This document shows positions 1 through 9,419 of a stretch of DNA of 64,000 bases, one piece after another. Origin of the DNA: Paraburkholderia franconis (GTDB taxonomy: Bacteria; Pseudomonadota; Gammaproteobacteria; Burkholderiales; Burkholderiaceae). The stretch covers positions 1 through 64,000 of the forward strand of contig NZ_WHNP01000038.1 in the NCBI RefSeq assembly GCF_009362735.1, written 5' to 3'. The translations under genes and the position numbers were made by a program. Below the pieces are notes generated by a model. The model ran no database searches. It saw only the letters and a program-made list of their open reading frames with translations, and was not told the DNA's origin. Each line of letters starts with the position of its first letter. Within the stretch, counting starts at the first letter, position 1.

Positions 1-269
1 CGGCCGAACTTCAGCGTCAACTACGCACCTTGCTCGGCCATGACCAAATTGTTACGCAAGCCTACGGACGTCACCTGCTGATCAAACGTCTGGACGATGA
101 GGAGCCCACTGTTGTGGCGCGCCTCACAGAGTTCGGCCGCAATCGTTATGGCGCTGCCTTCCGCAGCCATAGTGGTCGTTGGGAACCGCTGCCCGGAACC
201 GGCTCGCTCGAGGAGATGGCCAATGTCGTCGTCACGCTCTTGCAGCCCTATTTACAGCCGGATAATTAA
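1..269 (+). CDS. C-terminal part of an unrecognised protein (5' partial)
   Basis: The reading frame is open from the left edge (first full codon at base 3) to a TAA at 267-269, so the true start lies outside the window; the TTG at 30 is an internal codon. The visible 88 residues are soluble and mixed in charge, with no membrane segment and no motif I recognise. Codon use matches the neighbouring genes. A strong intrinsic terminator follows 54 bases later, so this is the last gene of its transcript. No function is proposed. Confidence 0.6.
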   Translation, partial: AELQRQLRTLLGHDQIVTQAYGRHLLIKRLDDEEPTVVARLTEFGRNRYGAAFRSHSGRWEPLPGTGSLEEMANVVVTLLQPYLQPDN

Positions 270-322
270 TCAAGCAATTTACGGGATGTTGTACTAGGAG
301 CAGGTTGTTCCGTTCGGCCTTT

Positions 323-351
323 GGCCGCGTCTTCGGGCGCGGCCACTTTTT
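323..351 (+). terminator. Intrinsic terminator with UUCG loop
   Basis: A 9-bp stem (GGCCGCGTC with GGCGCGGCC, one G-U pair) closes a TTCG tetraloop and is followed by ACTTTTT. It lies just downstream of the partial gene at the left edge and should end its transcript. Confidence 0.85.
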
Positions 352-453
352 CAAGTCACTTCGCGTTTGGAAGTTTTCCGATCGGCAGGCAAGGGCAGCC
401 GTGCCGCACTTGCCCTGCCGGTCTGCGCGGGACCGGCCTCTATCATGCGGGCG

Positions 454-804
454 TCAGTGCCTGGAGCCGCTGGCATTGTTCGCCCCCTGCTGCATCAACT
501 GATCGTCCAGTTCGTCCCATTCCTCCGGGGAGCGGTTGCGCGCGAACATGAGGCATTCCCCGTCGATCGCCTCGCTGAGGAAGATATCGGTCATGCGTTC
601 AAGCGCCTTTAGGATGGGCTTGCGATCCGTTTCTGGGGCTTCGGGATGCTGGGCCGTGCTGATCATCGCCGTGACCATTTCGAACTCGGTGACGCGCTGG
701 CTGGGGTGTTCGACGGCGGTGTTGCTGATGCGCTCAAGTGCCGAGAGACGGCGTGTGATGTGGAGCGGACTGGTAATGGGGCTGTCGGACTTCTCGTTCT
801 GCAT
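454..804 (-). CDS. Hypothetical protein, 116 aa
   Basis: A small acidic, hydrophilic protein with no signal peptide or membrane segment. I choose the ATG at 804 rather than the upstream in-frame start at 843 because a GGAG ribosome-binding site lies about nine bases before it. The middle part (ALERISNTAVEHPSQRV) and the C-terminal half (EWDELDDQLMQQG) look helical. I do not recognise a family. It stands alone on the minus strand, facing away from the partial gene at the left edge, and is separated from the efflux operon by about 180 bases of noncoding DNA. It could be a small regulatory or adaptor protein, but nothing in the sequence shows this. Confidence 0.6.
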   Translation of the reverse strand: MQNEKSDSPITSPLHITRRLSALERISNTAVEHPSQRVTEFEMVTAMISTAQHPEAPETDRKPILKALERMTDIFLSEAIDGECLMFARNRSPEEWDELDDQLMQQGANNASGSRH

Positions 805-988
805 TGACTCAGACTCCGTAACGTTGAACGGACCCGTCACCACAGGATGTGGCGAGCGGGCGCAGCTTCAAGAGACTGGAAATACCGGGTGACAAGACGA
901 ACAGAACCGGCGAGCCGAAGCTCCCCCATCCACTGGCTCGCCCATTGATGGACAACAGACGTGCAGCATCAGCCGCATGCGGCGCCAA

Positions 989-2482
989 TCACCGCGCGGC
1001 CGTCGCAGCGCCCGTCGATGCCGGAGCCGCGCGCGCATCGTCGACGGGCGGATTGCCCATCGCCTGGAAGAGCGCGGCCGTGTCGTTCAAACGCGCGCCC
1101 GTGTAGCGGATCTCGTCGAGCCGCGCATTGCGATACTGCTGCTCGCTCGCTCTCGCTGCCGTCACGGGCACGGCGCCCAGACGATAGCGCGCCGAGGTCT
1201 CGTCGAATGAACGCTGCGCCGTTTGTGCCGCGATATTGGCCGCATCGAGCGACTGCGCGTCGTGTTCGAGCGCGGCGAGCGTATCGGCGACGTTCTGGAA
1301 CGCGGCGAGCACGGTTTGCTTGTATTGCGACACCGAGGCTTCATACGATGCGACGGCCGCGCGCCGTTGCGCGAACAATGCGCCGCCGTGGAAGATCGGC
1401 TGCGTCAGCGATGCGCCGAGGCTCCAGATCGCTCCCGCGCCCGATACCGCGACGGGCCAGCTGAACCCGCCTTGTCCCATCGACGCGTTCAGCGTCAGGC
1501 TCGGAAACATCTGCGCCGTCGCGACGCCGACTTCGGCGGCGGCTGCCTTCAGTGTCGCGTCGGCGGCCTCGATATCGGGGCGCGCCTGGAGCAGATCGGA
1601 CGGCACGGACACGGGCACCTGTTCCGGCACATGCAGAGACGCGAGATCGAGTGGCGGCGGCGCCTGGTCCGGCGTGCGGCCGAGCAGCACCGCGAGCGCG
1701 TGACGCGTCGTCAGCAGTTGCTGGCGCGCGGCGGGCAGGCTCGCGGCAAGCGACGCCGCGCCTTGCTGCGCATTGAGCAGATCGCTGTGCGGCACCGCGC
1801 CGAGTTCATAGCGGCGCTGCGTGTCGCGCGCCTGATCGTTGGCGAGCGCGACGAGGCGCTCGGTCGTCTGGACCTGCGCATCGAGCATCGACGCCGAAAT
1901 CGCCGCCGTCACGATGTTCGCGGCCAGCGCGCGTCGCGCCGCGTCGAACTGATAGGCCTGCACGTTCACACGCGATGCGAGCGCCGCATTCGCGAGCCGC
2001 GATGCGCCGAAGATGTCGAACGTGTACTGCGCCTGCAACTGGCCGACGAACACGTTGTACAGAAACGTGTTCGGCCCGGCTTCGGGAATTCCGAGCGCGC
2101 GTTGCCGCGTGACCTGGCCGCCCGCATCGATGGACGGCAGCATGTTGCTGCCGATCTGCGCGCGCAACTGCTCGCGCGCGGCCGTCAGGTTCTTGTCGGT
2201 GGCGGCGAGCGTCGGACTGTTGCGCAAGCCTTCGTCGACCAGCGCATTCAGCTCGTCCGACTGGAACGTGCGCCACCATTGCGGCACCGCTTTCGCACCG
2301 ACGACGAACTGCTGCGTGACGCCTTGCGCGGGCACCGTTTGCGTCGGCAGCGGATCGGCGCCGTAGTGCGCGGGCTCGGGCATCGCCGGCGGATTGCCGT
2401 TCGGGCCGAACGAGCACGCGGCGGCGAGCAGAGAAGCCGCAGCCAAAGCGATGGCGCGATGGGTGATCGAAGGGAGGCTCAT
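989..2482 (-). CDS. RND efflux outer-membrane channel lipoprotein (NodT/OprM type)
   Basis: Outer-membrane component of a tripartite efflux pump, 497 aa. The N-terminus has a lipoprotein signal peptide ending in a LAAAC lipobox (Cys about residue 23 from the ATG), so the mature protein is lipid-anchored. Two repeated halves of the outer membrane efflux protein family follow; long Ala/Gln-rich helices (for example AAREQLRAQIGSNMLPSID and LTAAREQLRAQ) are typical of the TolC-like periplasmic tunnel. The start is the ATG at 2482, two bases after the stop of the pump gene, with GGGG upstream inside that gene. It is the third gene of an adaptor-pump-channel operon and so is presumably under the divergent TetR regulator. 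The substrate cannot be told from sequence. Confidence 0.93.
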   Translation of the reverse strand: MSLPSITHRAIALAAASLLAAACSFGPNGNPPAMPEPAHYGADPLPTQTVPAQGVTQQFVVGAKAVPQWWRTFQSDELNALVDEGLRNSPTLAATDKNLTAAREQLRAQIGSNMLPSIDAGGQVTRQRALGIPEAGPNTFLYNVFVGQLQAQYTFDIFGASRLANAALASRVNVQAYQFDAARRALAANIVTAAISASMLDAQVQTTERLVALANDQARDTQRRYELGAVPHSDLLNAQQGAASLAASLPAARQQLLTTRHALAVLLGRTPDQAPPPLDLASLHVPEQVPVSVPSDLLQARPDIEAADATLKAAAAEVGVATAQMFPSLTLNASMGQGGFSWPVAVSGAGAIWSLGASLTQPIFHGGALFAQRRAAVASYEASVSQYKQTVLAAFQNVADTLAALEHDAQSLDAANIAAQTAQRSFDETSARYRLGAVPVTAARASEQQYRNARLDEIRYTGARLNDTAALFQAMGNPPVDDARAAPASTGAATAAR

Positions 2483-2484
2483 GA

Positions 2485-5400
2485 TCAATTCCCCGAATGT
2501 TCGGACGGCTCGGGCCGCGGATCGCGTTCGTCACCGCGCACGCGGAACCATGCGGCGTACAGCGCGGGCAGATAGAACAGCGTGAGCACCGTTGCGCTCG
2601 TGATGCCGCCCATCAGCGCCGTCGCCATCGGGCCGAAGAAGTTCGAGCGCAACAGCGGGATCAGCGCGAGCACGGCGGCCGCCGCCGTCAGCGTGATCGG
2701 GCGGAAGCGCCGCACCGTCGCGCCGACGATCGCATCGAAGCGCTTGTGTCCCTGCGCGATGTCCTGCTCGATCTGATCGACGAGAATCACCGAGTTGCGC
2801 ATGATGATGCCGAACATCGCGATCACGCCGAGCATCGCGACAAAGCCGAACGGCTTGCCGAACAGCAGCAGCGTCGCGACCACGCCGATCAGACCGAGGG
2901 GCGCCGTCAGCACGACCATCAGGACGCGCGCGAAGCTTTGTAGCTGGATCATCAGCAGCGTCAGCACCGCGATGATCATGATGGGCATCTGCGCGTTGAT
3001 CGACGTCTGTCCCTTCGCGCTTTCCTCGACCGATCCGCCGATCTCGATCCGGTAGCCGACGGGCAGCGCCGCGCGAATCTGCGCGAGCTGTTTGTCGACG
3101 GCATGCGTGACGTCGATGCCTTGCGCGTTGCCGCGCACGTCGGACTGCACGGTGATCGTCGGTTGACGGTCGCGCTCCCAGATCACACCGTATTCGAGAT
3201 CGCTGCGCAGCCGGCCGAGCGTGCCGAGCGGCACCGAGCCGTTGGGCGTCGGCATCGCGAGTGTCAGCAGTTGCGACGGGTCGACGCGTTCGTTCTGCGG
3301 CGCGCGCAGATCGACGCTGATCAGCTTGTCGCGCTCGCGGTACTGCGTGACGGTATAACCCGAGAGCGTCATCGCGAGAAAGCTCGATACGTCCGCCGAC
3401 GTGATGCCTAGTTCGCGTACCTTCTTCTGGTCGACTTCGAAGCGCACCGAGCGCTCGGCCGGTTCGTCCCAGTCGAACTGCACGTTCGCCGTGCCGGGAT
3501 TCGCGCGCATCGTCGCGGCCACTTTCTCGGCGATCGAGCGCACCGTCGCGATATCGTCGCCGCTCACGCGGAACTGCACGGGATAGCCGACGGGCGGGCC
3601 GTTTTCGAGGCGCGACAGGCGCGTGCGGATCGCGGGGAAGTCGTTGCGCAGTTTCGGTTCGAGCCAGCGCGCGAGCTTCTCGCGATCCTCGACAGTCTTC
3701 GCGGTGATCACGAACTGTGCGAAGTTCGGCGTCTGCAATTGCTGGTCGAGCGGCAGATAGAAGCGTGGCGCGCCGGAGCCGACGAAGTCCACCGAATGAT
3801 CGATTTCGGGCCTGCCTTCAAGGGCTTTTTCGATGCGCTGCGCCTGGCGCAATGTCGCATCGAACGAGGCGCCTTCGGGCAGGCGCACGTCGACGAGCAG
3901 CTCCGGCCGGTCCGAGCTCGGAAAGAACTGCTGCGGCACGAGCGTGAAGCCCGCCAGCGACACGACGAACAGGATGACCGTGATCGCGAGCACGACGAAG
4001 CGCCGCTCGATGCACCAGCTGATCCAGCCCGTCAGCCGCCGATAGAAGCGCGTTCCGTAGATGTCGTGCTCGTGGTCGTCGGGCTCGTGCGCCTGACGCT
4101 TGCGCTCGGGCAGCATGTGATAGCCGAGCATCGGAATCAGCACGACGGCGGCGAGCCACGATGCGATCAGCGCAATCGCCGACACTTCGAAAATCGAGCG
4201 CGTATATTCGCCCGTGCTCGACTTCGCAAGCGCGATCGGCAGAAAGCCCGACACGGTGACGAGCGTGCCCGTCAGCATCGGGAACGCCGTGCTGGTGTAC
4301 GCGAACGCCGCGGAGCGCGTGCGGTTCCAGCCCTGTTCTAGCTTCACGGCCATCATTTCGACGGCGATGATCGCATCGTCGACGAGCAGGCCGAGCGCGA
4401 GCACGAGCGTGCCCAGCGATACCTTGTGCAGGCCGATATCGAACAGATACATGCACAGCGCGGTGACGGCGAGCACGACGGGAATCGAGATCACGACGAC
4501 CATCCCCGTGCGCACGCCCAACGACACGAGGCTCACGATCAGTACGATCAGCACCGCTTCGGCGACGGCTTCGAGAAAATCGTCGACGGAGCGCGAGACC
4601 GCGTGCGGCATGCTCGACACTTCGACGAGCTTCAGTCCCGCGGGCAGATGCGCCTGCAGCTCCGTCATCTTCGCGTCGAGCGCCTTGCCGAGCTGGATCA
4701 CGTCGCCGCCCGGCTGCATCGTCACGCCGATGCCGAGCACAGGCTTGCCCTGAAAGCGCATCTGCGTGACGGGCGGATCGTCGTAGCCGCGCCTGATCGT
4801 CGCGATATCGCCGAGCCGGAACGAGCGGCCGTTGATGCGGATCAGCGTGTCGGCGAGCGCGTTCAGATCGTTGAATTGCCCCGTCGGACGCACGAACACG
4901 CGGTCGTCGTGGGTCGTCAGCGTGCCGGACGGCGACACGCTGTTCTGCGAGTTGATCGCCTGCGCAAGCTGTTGCGGCGTGATGCCGAGGCGCGTGAGCT
5001 GCGTGTTGGCGATTTCGACGTAGACGTGCTGATCGGGATCGCCGAAATAGTCGACTTTCGCCACGCCCGGCACGCGCAACAGCACCGTGCGCAGTTCGTC
5101 CGCGTAGTCGTGCAGTTGCGCCGCCGAGAAGCCGTCGCCTTCGAGCGTGTAGATGTTCGTGTAGACGTCGCCGAATTCGTCGTTGAAGAAAGGGCCCTGG
5201 ATGCCTGGCGGCAATGTCTGCGCAATGTCGCCGACCTTCTTGCGCACCTGATACCAGGTTTCGGGCACATCCTTGACGGGCGCGGAGTCCTTCATCGTGA
5301 AGAAGATCAGCGATTCGCCGGGGCGCGAATAGCTGCGCAGAAAATCGATCGCGGGTGTTTCCTGCAGCTTGCGGCCGATGCGGTCGGTGACCTGTTCCTG

Positions 5401-5607
5401 GACCTGGCGCGCTGTCGCGCCGGGCCAGAAGGTGCGGATCACCATCACGCGGAACGTGAACGGCGGATCTTCCGATTGCGCGAGTTTCGTATAGGCGAGG
5501 ATGCCGAACGCCGTCGCGAGCGTGATCAGAAAGACGACGAGCGCCTGATGGCGCAGCGCCCATGCGGACAGGTTGAAGCGTCCTTCCTCATTCTGCGCAG
5601 TGCTCAT
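2485..5607 (-). CDS. RND efflux transporter permease
   Basis: Inner-membrane proton-driven pump of 1040 aa, the usual length for hydrophobe/amphiphile RND transporters. The order TM1 (about residues 15-35), first periplasmic loop, TM2-6, central cytoplasmic loop, TM7, second loop and TM8-12 is visible. The proton-relay segment GLLVDDAIIAVEMM carries the paired aspartates of TM4; the usual EN after VV is EMM here. The ATG at 5607 overlaps the adaptor stop as ATGA, showing translational coupling; the frame upstream of it is only the shadow of the adaptor. It pairs with the adaptor and channel on either side. By the RTFWPGATARQVQEQVTDRI start it belongs to the divergent RND group rather than to close AcrB relatives. 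Substrate unknown. Confidence 0.95.
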   Translation of the reverse strand: MSTAQNEEGRFNLSAWALRHQALVVFLITLATAFGILAYTKLAQSEDPPFTFRVMVIRTFWPGATARQVQEQVTDRIGRKLQETPAIDFLRSYSRPGESLIFFTMKDSAPVKDVPETWYQVRKKVGDIAQTLPPGIQGPFFNDEFGDVYTNIYTLEGDGFSAAQLHDYADELRTVLLRVPGVAKVDYFGDPDQHVYVEIANTQLTRLGITPQQLAQAINSQNSVSPSGTLTTHDDRVFVRPTGQFNDLNALADTLIRINGRSFRLGDIATIRRGYDDPPVTQMRFQGKPVLGIGVTMQPGGDVIQLGKALDAKMTELQAHLPAGLKLVEVSSMPHAVSRSVDDFLEAVAEAVLIVLIVSLVSLGVRTGMVVVISIPVVLAVTALCMYLFDIGLHKVSLGTLVLALGLLVDDAIIAVEMMAVKLEQGWNRTRSAAFAYTSTAFPMLTGTLVTVSGFLPIALAKSSTGEYTRSIFEVSAIALIASWLAAVVLIPMLGYHMLPERKRQAHEPDDHEHDIYGTRFYRRLTGWISWCIERRFVVLAITVILFVVSLAGFTLVPQQFFPSSDRPELLVDVRLPEGASFDATLRQAQRIEKALEGRPEIDHSVDFVGSGAPRFYLPLDQQLQTPNFAQFVITAKTVEDREKLARWLEPKLRNDFPAIRTRLSRLENGPPVGYPVQFRVSGDDIATVRSIAEKVAATMRANPGTANVQFDWDEPAERSVRFEVDQKKVRELGITSADVSSFLAMTLSGYTVTQYRERDKLISVDLRAPQNERVDPSQLLTLAMPTPNGSVPLGTLGRLRSDLEYGVIWERDRQPTITVQSDVRGNAQGIDVTHAVDKQLAQIRAALPVGYRIEIGGSVEESAKGQTSINAQMPIMIIAVLTLLMIQLQSFARVLMVVLTAPLGLIGVVATLLLFGKPFGFVAMLGVIAMFGIIMRNSVILVDQIEQDIAQGHKRFDAIVGATVRRFRPITLTAAAAVLALIPLLRSNFFGPMATALMGGITSATVLTLFYLPALYAAWFRVRGDERDPRPEPSEHSGN

Positions 5608-6791
5608 GACGCGAAATCCTCGGGGTGCAGCGGCGGCACGACGCGGACTTTTTCTCCCGCCGTCACCGTATGCACGCCTTGCCACACGATACGCTCGCCC
5701 TCGTTCAAGCCTTGTGTGACCGCGATGGTCCGCTCGGTGTAATGCGCGACCTGCACGCGACGCAATTCGAGCTGATCGCCGCCTGCGCGCACGACCCACA
5801 CGGCGGGCGTCGTGCCGTCATGAAAGAGCGCGGTGGACGGTAGCGTGAACGACGCGGGCTGGTTGCTGGCGTGGTCGCGGGAGAAGTCGATATCGGCCGT
5901 CATGCCGAGACGCACGTCCGGCCCCGGATGATCGAGCGTGAGCTTCGCGCGATACGTGCGGCTCTGCGGGTCGGCAGCAGGCGACAGTTCGCGCACGCGC
6001 GCATCGAACGTGCGGCCGGGCAGCGCGCCCAGCTTGATGGTCGCCGCCTGTCCGACGCGCAGCGACGCGAGCGCGCCTTCGGGCACGTCGCAGACCACAT
6101 CGACGTCGCCGGACCATGCGAGGCTGTACACGGCCTGTCCCGCCGATACGTTCTGCCCCGTATCCGCCTGTTCGGCCGTGATGACGCCCGCGTGATCGGC
6201 GGCGAGCGTCGCGTATTGCAGCTGGTCCTTCGCGAGCGCGGCCTGCTGAGCGGCCTGATCGCGCTGCGCGGCCGCCGACGCATACGCGTCTTCCGTCTGT
6301 TCCAGTTGCGTCTGCGCGATCAGATTCTCATGCGCCTGCGCGCGGTCGCGGTCGAGCTGCTGCTTTGCATAGACGAGCCGGTGCTGCGCGGCTTCGAGCT
6401 GCGCGGCGGCGCTCGCGGCGTTCTTCTGCGCGTCGGCGGGATCGAGCCGCGCGACGACCTGGCCGTTCTGGACCACGTCGCCAAGACGCACGCGGCGCTC
6501 GATGATCTTGCCGGCGATACGGAACGACAGCGGCGTCGAATAACGCGCCTGCACTTCGCCGGGCAGCGATGCCGCGAGCGGCAGTCCGTCCGCATGCACG
6601 GCGACGGCCACCACGGGCCGGGGCGCGGGCGCGGCGGCTTCCTTGTTGTGGCACGCGGCAAGCGTCAGCGCGCCCATGACGACGAGCGCACCGATCTTCG
6701 CATGACGAAGCAGCGGCAAAGACAGGGAAGATGAAGCGAGGCGGAACGGCTTGCGCGCGCGAGACGACGCGCCACGACGGGAACGATTCAC
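5604..6791 (-). CDS. RND efflux periplasmic adaptor (membrane fusion) lipoprotein
   Basis: Adaptor subunit bridging the pump and outer-membrane channel, 395 aa. A hydrophobic N-terminal segment ends in TLAAC, a lipobox, so it is an inner-membrane-anchored periplasmic lipoprotein. After this come a barrel/lipoyl half, an Ala/Gln-rich coiled-coil hairpin (about residues 125-210), the second lipoyl half, and a beta-barrel (LRVGQAATIKLGALPGRTF). I choose the GTG at 6791 because GGAGG sits 4 bases before it; a TTG at 6815 is the alternative. It is the first gene of the three-gene efflux operon and overlaps the pump gene by four bases. The divergent TetR gene and the palindrome between them suggest substrate-relieved repression. 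Confidence 0.93.
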   Translation of the reverse strand: MNRSRRGASSRARKPFRLASSSLSLPLLRHAKIGALVVMGALTLAACHNKEAAAPAPRPVVAVAVHADGLPLAASLPGEVQARYSTPLSFRIAGKIIERRVRLGDVVQNGQVVARLDPADAQKNAASAAAQLEAAQHRLVYAKQQLDRDRAQAHENLIAQTQLEQTEDAYASAAAQRDQAAQQAALAKDQLQYATLAADHAGVITAEQADTGQNVSAGQAVYSLAWSGDVDVVCDVPEGALASLRVGQAATIKLGALPGRTFDARVRELSPAADPQSRTYRAKLTLDHPGPDVRLGMTADIDFSRDHASNQPASFTLPSTALFHDGTTPAVWVVRAGGDQLELRRVQVAHYTERTIAVTQGLNEGERIVWQGVHTVTAGEKVRVVPPLHPEDFAS

Positions 6792-6945
6792 GATGCCTCC
6801 GGGCTGGAGAAGCAAACGAATACGGCAAGCCAGAGGCTACCGACGGCGTGCTGCTGAATGTGCTGCAGAGCGGCCTGCGAGCGCTGCAATTCAACCCGCA
6901 TCGCATCGAGGTCCGTAATTTCACCCATTGATCCGGATGGTGCTC

Positions 6946-6977
6946 TGCATTCTAATACATATCTGTATCTGAATGCA
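6946..6977. promoter_or_regulatory. Probable TetR operator between efflux operon and its regulator
   Basis: An imperfect 32-bp inverted repeat: outer arms TGCATTC and GAATGCA are exact complements, and inner arms ATACA and TGTAT around TATC also match. It lies centrally in the divergent intergenic region, 40 bases before the regulator ATG and about 155 bases before the adaptor start. TetR regulators of RND pumps typically bind such 24-32-bp palindromes, so it likely represses both directions. Binding itself is inferred. Confidence 0.75.
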
Positions 6978-7017
6978 AAGATGAATCTCGGGACGGACCA
7001 ATGCTAGACTGTTAAAT

Positions 7018-7638
7018 ATGAAACGCAAACGACTCACGCGAGAACAGAGCAAAGACCAGACGCGCCTGCGTCTGCTGGATGCTGCGCAGGCCATTTTCAT
7101 GAAGAAGGGGTTTGCGGCGGCGAGCGTCGAAGACATCGCCGAGGCGGCGGGCTACACGCGCGGCGCGTTCTACTCGAACTTCCGCAGCAAGCCCGAGCTC
7201 TTTCTGGAATTGCTGCGGCGCGACCATGAATCGATGCAGGCGGAACTGCACAGCATCTTCGAAGAAAACGCGACGCGCGAAGAAATGGAAGCGAACGTGC
7301 TGCGCTACTACAGCCGTTTGCCGCGCGATAACAAGTACTTCCTGTTATGGGTCGAAGCGAAGCTGCTCGCCGCGCGCGACGCGCGTTTTCGCGTGCGCTT
7401 CAACGCGTTCCTGCACGAGAAGCTCGAACAGCTGACCGAGTACATCGCCGAGTTTTCGGTGCGTGTCGGCACGCCGCTGCCATTGCCTGCGGAAACGCTG
7501 GCGCTCGGGCTGATGGGTCTGTGCGACGGCATGCAGTTTTTCTTTACCGTCGATCCGCAAAACATCTCGGGCGAGCGCGCGGAAGAGGTGCTGGGCAACT
7601 TCTTCGCGCGCGTCGTGTTCGGCAGGACGATGGGGTAG
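7018..7638 (+). CDS. TetR-family transcriptional regulator of the adjacent efflux operon
   Basis: A 206-aa one-domain repressor. Residues about 15-62 form the TetR helix-turn-helix (LLDAAQAIFMKKGFAAASVEDIAEAAG then GAFYSNF, the recognition-helix signature, here shown in two parts). The rest is the all-helical ligand-binding and dimer domain. The gene is divergent from the adaptor-pump-channel operon and separated from it by 226 bases that hold a 32-bp palindrome, the classic arrangement of AcrR/TtgR-type local repressors. The ATG at 7018 is the only start that keeps the full HTH domain. The ligand is probably one of the pump's substrates, which is unknown. Confidence 0.92.
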   Translation: MKRKRLTREQSKDQTRLRLLDAAQAIFMKKGFAAASVEDIAEAAGYTRGAFYSNFRSKPELFLELLRRDHESMQAELHSIFEENATREEMEANVLRYYSRLPRDNKYFLLWVEAKLLAARDARFRVRFNAFLHEKLEQLTEYIAEFSVRVGTPLPLPAETLALGLMGLCDGMQFFFTVDPQNISGERAEEVLGNFFARVVFGRTMG

Positions 7639-7712
7639 GGGACGGCGGGTCAGACGCGGCCGTTGAAGCGTGGCCGCGCGCACCGCGCTTTACCGTGCGC
7701 AATGCAACGCGC

Positions 7713-8099
7713 TCAGATCCACACGTCGTTCGCGGCTGTCCGGTCGCTGCTCTCGTCGCCCGTGTTCTTGACGCCGCGCGGTTCGATCAACAGCAGCTTC
7801 ACTTCTTTTTCCGCGTAGGGCTTGTGCTCCTTGCCCTTCGGCACGACGAACATTTCTCCCGCCGACACATGCACGGCGCCGTCACGAAAGTCGATCCGCA
7901 GATCGCCTTCCAGCACGATGAAGGTTTCATCCGTCTCCGCGTGGTTGTGCCAGATGAAATCGCCTTCGATCTTGACGATCTTGAACTGGTAGTCGTTCAT
8001 CTCGGCCACGACGCGCGGTTGCCACTGCTCATGAATGCGGCTGAGTTTGTCGGCGAAATTGATGGGCTCGAATCGGGTTGACTGATCGGTTGCGGGCAT
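7713..8099 (-). CDS. Single-domain cupin protein
   Basis: A 128-aa protein formed by one cupin barrel. Both cupin motifs are seen: motif 1 with H51, H53 and E58 (WHNHAETDETF) and motif 2 with PKGKEH (H92), which together give the usual 3-His/1-Glu metal site. Such small cupins are found as dioxygenase-like enzymes or sugar/ligand-binding proteins, so the activity is open. The start is well supported by GAGGAGA before the ATG. It lies downstream of an AraC regulator on the same strand with about 120 bases between, which makes control by that regulator possible but not shown. Confidence 0.85.
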   Translation of the reverse strand: MPATDQSTRFEPINFADKLSRIHEQWQPRVVAEMNDYQFKIVKIEGDFIWHNHAETDETFIVLEGDLRIDFRDGAVHVSAGEMFVVPKGKEHKPYAEKEVKLLLIEPRGVKNTGDESSDRTAANDVWI

Positions 8100-8220
8100 G
8101 GCGTCTCCTCAGTTGAAGTCCACGCGACGGAGTGTAGGCGCGCGCGCTCGCGGGCGTCTTGAACGTTTGTGCACGCTTCGAATGCTGGACCCAGCGCTGA
8201 ACCTCGCGCTGGCCCCTTAT

Positions 8221-9111
8221 TCAGCGGGACTGGCTTCTGAGCATCTTCAGCCAGCGCGATGGCGTCACGCCATACGCCGCCATGAAGTGCCGCGTCATAT
8301 GGCTCTGGTCCGCGAAACCGGCGGCGGCCGCCGCGTCCGCGAGCATCTGGCCGCGCAGCAGCGCTTCTCGCACGGCATCGAGGCGGCGCATCGTCAGATA
8401 GTGATGCGGGCTCGTGCCGAAGAACGCGCGGAAATCGCGCGACAGGCTCCAGCGGTCCCGGCCGCTTGCGGCAGTCAGTTCGTCGAGTGTGACGGGACGC
8501 TCGAGCGCCGCGTGCAGATAGTCGCGCGCGAGCAGCGCCGCGCGGAAATCGGCGGAGGCGCGCGCCGGCCGCGCACCGGACACGGCATCGAGCGCATGCG
8601 CGAGATCGTAAAGGGCGTCGTCCTGTTCGAGCAGGTCCATCGCGGCGTCGATGCCTTGCAGCAGCGCCCGCGTCGCGGCGGCAAGACGCGGATCGTCCGA
8701 CAGCCCGCCTTCGATGAACGGCAGCGGCTTGCCGCCGAGCGCTGCCTGAAAGAGGGCTGGCTCGACGTAGATCATCCGGTAGCGAAAGCCCTCGGCGGTG
8801 CCGGCCTGGCCGTCGTGAGGCTCGTCCGGGTGCAGCACGATCGTGCCGCCGGGGAGGCTGTTGCACACGCTGCGCCGGTAGTGGAAGCTTTGCACGCCCG
8901 CGAGTGTGCGGCCGATCGCATAGGTATCGTGCCGATGCAGCGCGTAGCCATTGTGCTGGAAGAAGGCCTCGATGCGTTCGACGCCGCCCTGTGCGGGCGC
9001 GCGGCGAATCCAGTCGCGCTTGCCGTGAACATCCGGCTCAGGCCGCTGCTCCGCCCGCCGCGACCGTTCCTGAATCGCGGACGCCTTGTGCGCGCCTCGC
9101 TCGTGCCGCAT
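8221..9111 (-). CDS. AraC-family transcriptional regulator
   Basis: A 296-aa regulator. The N-terminal half (about residues 35-150) resembles the AraC cupin-like ligand domain (HRHDTYAIGRTLAGVQSF, then LPGGTIVLHPDEPHDG); the C-terminal 100 residues form the double HTH of the family (VTLDELTAASGRDRWSLSR and MLADAAAAAGFADQSHMTR, ending in the GVTPSRW signature). I choose the ATG at 9111; a TTG seven codons upstream would overlap the previous gene's stop. It follows the DUF2795 gene closely and precedes the cupin gene, which may be its target. The effector is unknown. Confidence 0.88.
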   Translation of the reverse strand: MRHERGAHKASAIQERSRRAEQRPEPDVHGKRDWIRRAPAQGGVERIEAFFQHNGYALHRHDTYAIGRTLAGVQSFHYRRSVCNSLPGGTIVLHPDEPHDGQAGTAEGFRYRMIYVEPALFQAALGGKPLPFIEGGLSDDPRLAAATRALLQGIDAAMDLLEQDDALYDLAHALDAVSGARPARASADFRAALLARDYLHAALERPVTLDELTAASGRDRWSLSRDFRAFFGTSPHHYLTMRRLDAVREALLRGQMLADAAAAAGFADQSHMTRHFMAAYGVTPSRWLKMLRSQSR

Positions 9112-9121
9112 GTTCAGTCCG

Positions 9122-9352
9122 TCAGATGCCAAGACCGGGGCCGAAATTGCTGCCGATCAGCTTCGTCACAGAATCGATATCCGCGTAGTCCTGCTCGGGC
9201 AGGCCGTCGAGCATTGAGAGCACTTCGTTGCTTGCGCCTGCTTCGCGCGCGGCGTCGACGAGCGCGTCCTTGTTCAGCGGATAGCTGACGCCGTGCAGAA
9301 CGTCGGCGATCTGCAGGTCGATCGATTCGCGGGGGATGGCTGATCCCGTCAT
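9122..9352 (-). CDS. DUF2795 domain protein
   Basis: A 76-aa acidic protein that looks like the DUF2795 family: a core with YPLNKDALVDAAREAGAS and VLSMLDGLPEQDYADIDSV, a small helical fold often seen in proteobacterial and actinobacterial stress-related loci. GGAG lies eleven bases before the ATG. Its biochemical role is unknown. It ends eleven bases before the AraC gene start, so the two may be co-transcribed, but nothing links the functions. Confidence 0.75.
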   Translation of the reverse strand: MTGSAIPRESIDLQIADVLHGVSYPLNKDALVDAAREAGASNEVLSMLDGLPEQDYADIDSVTKLIGSNFGPGLGI

Positions 9353-9419
9353 GCTCGCGCTCCATTGTTCTGAAAGTTATCGACACGAACGGGACGATCT
9401 GTCGATCCCGTACGTAGCG

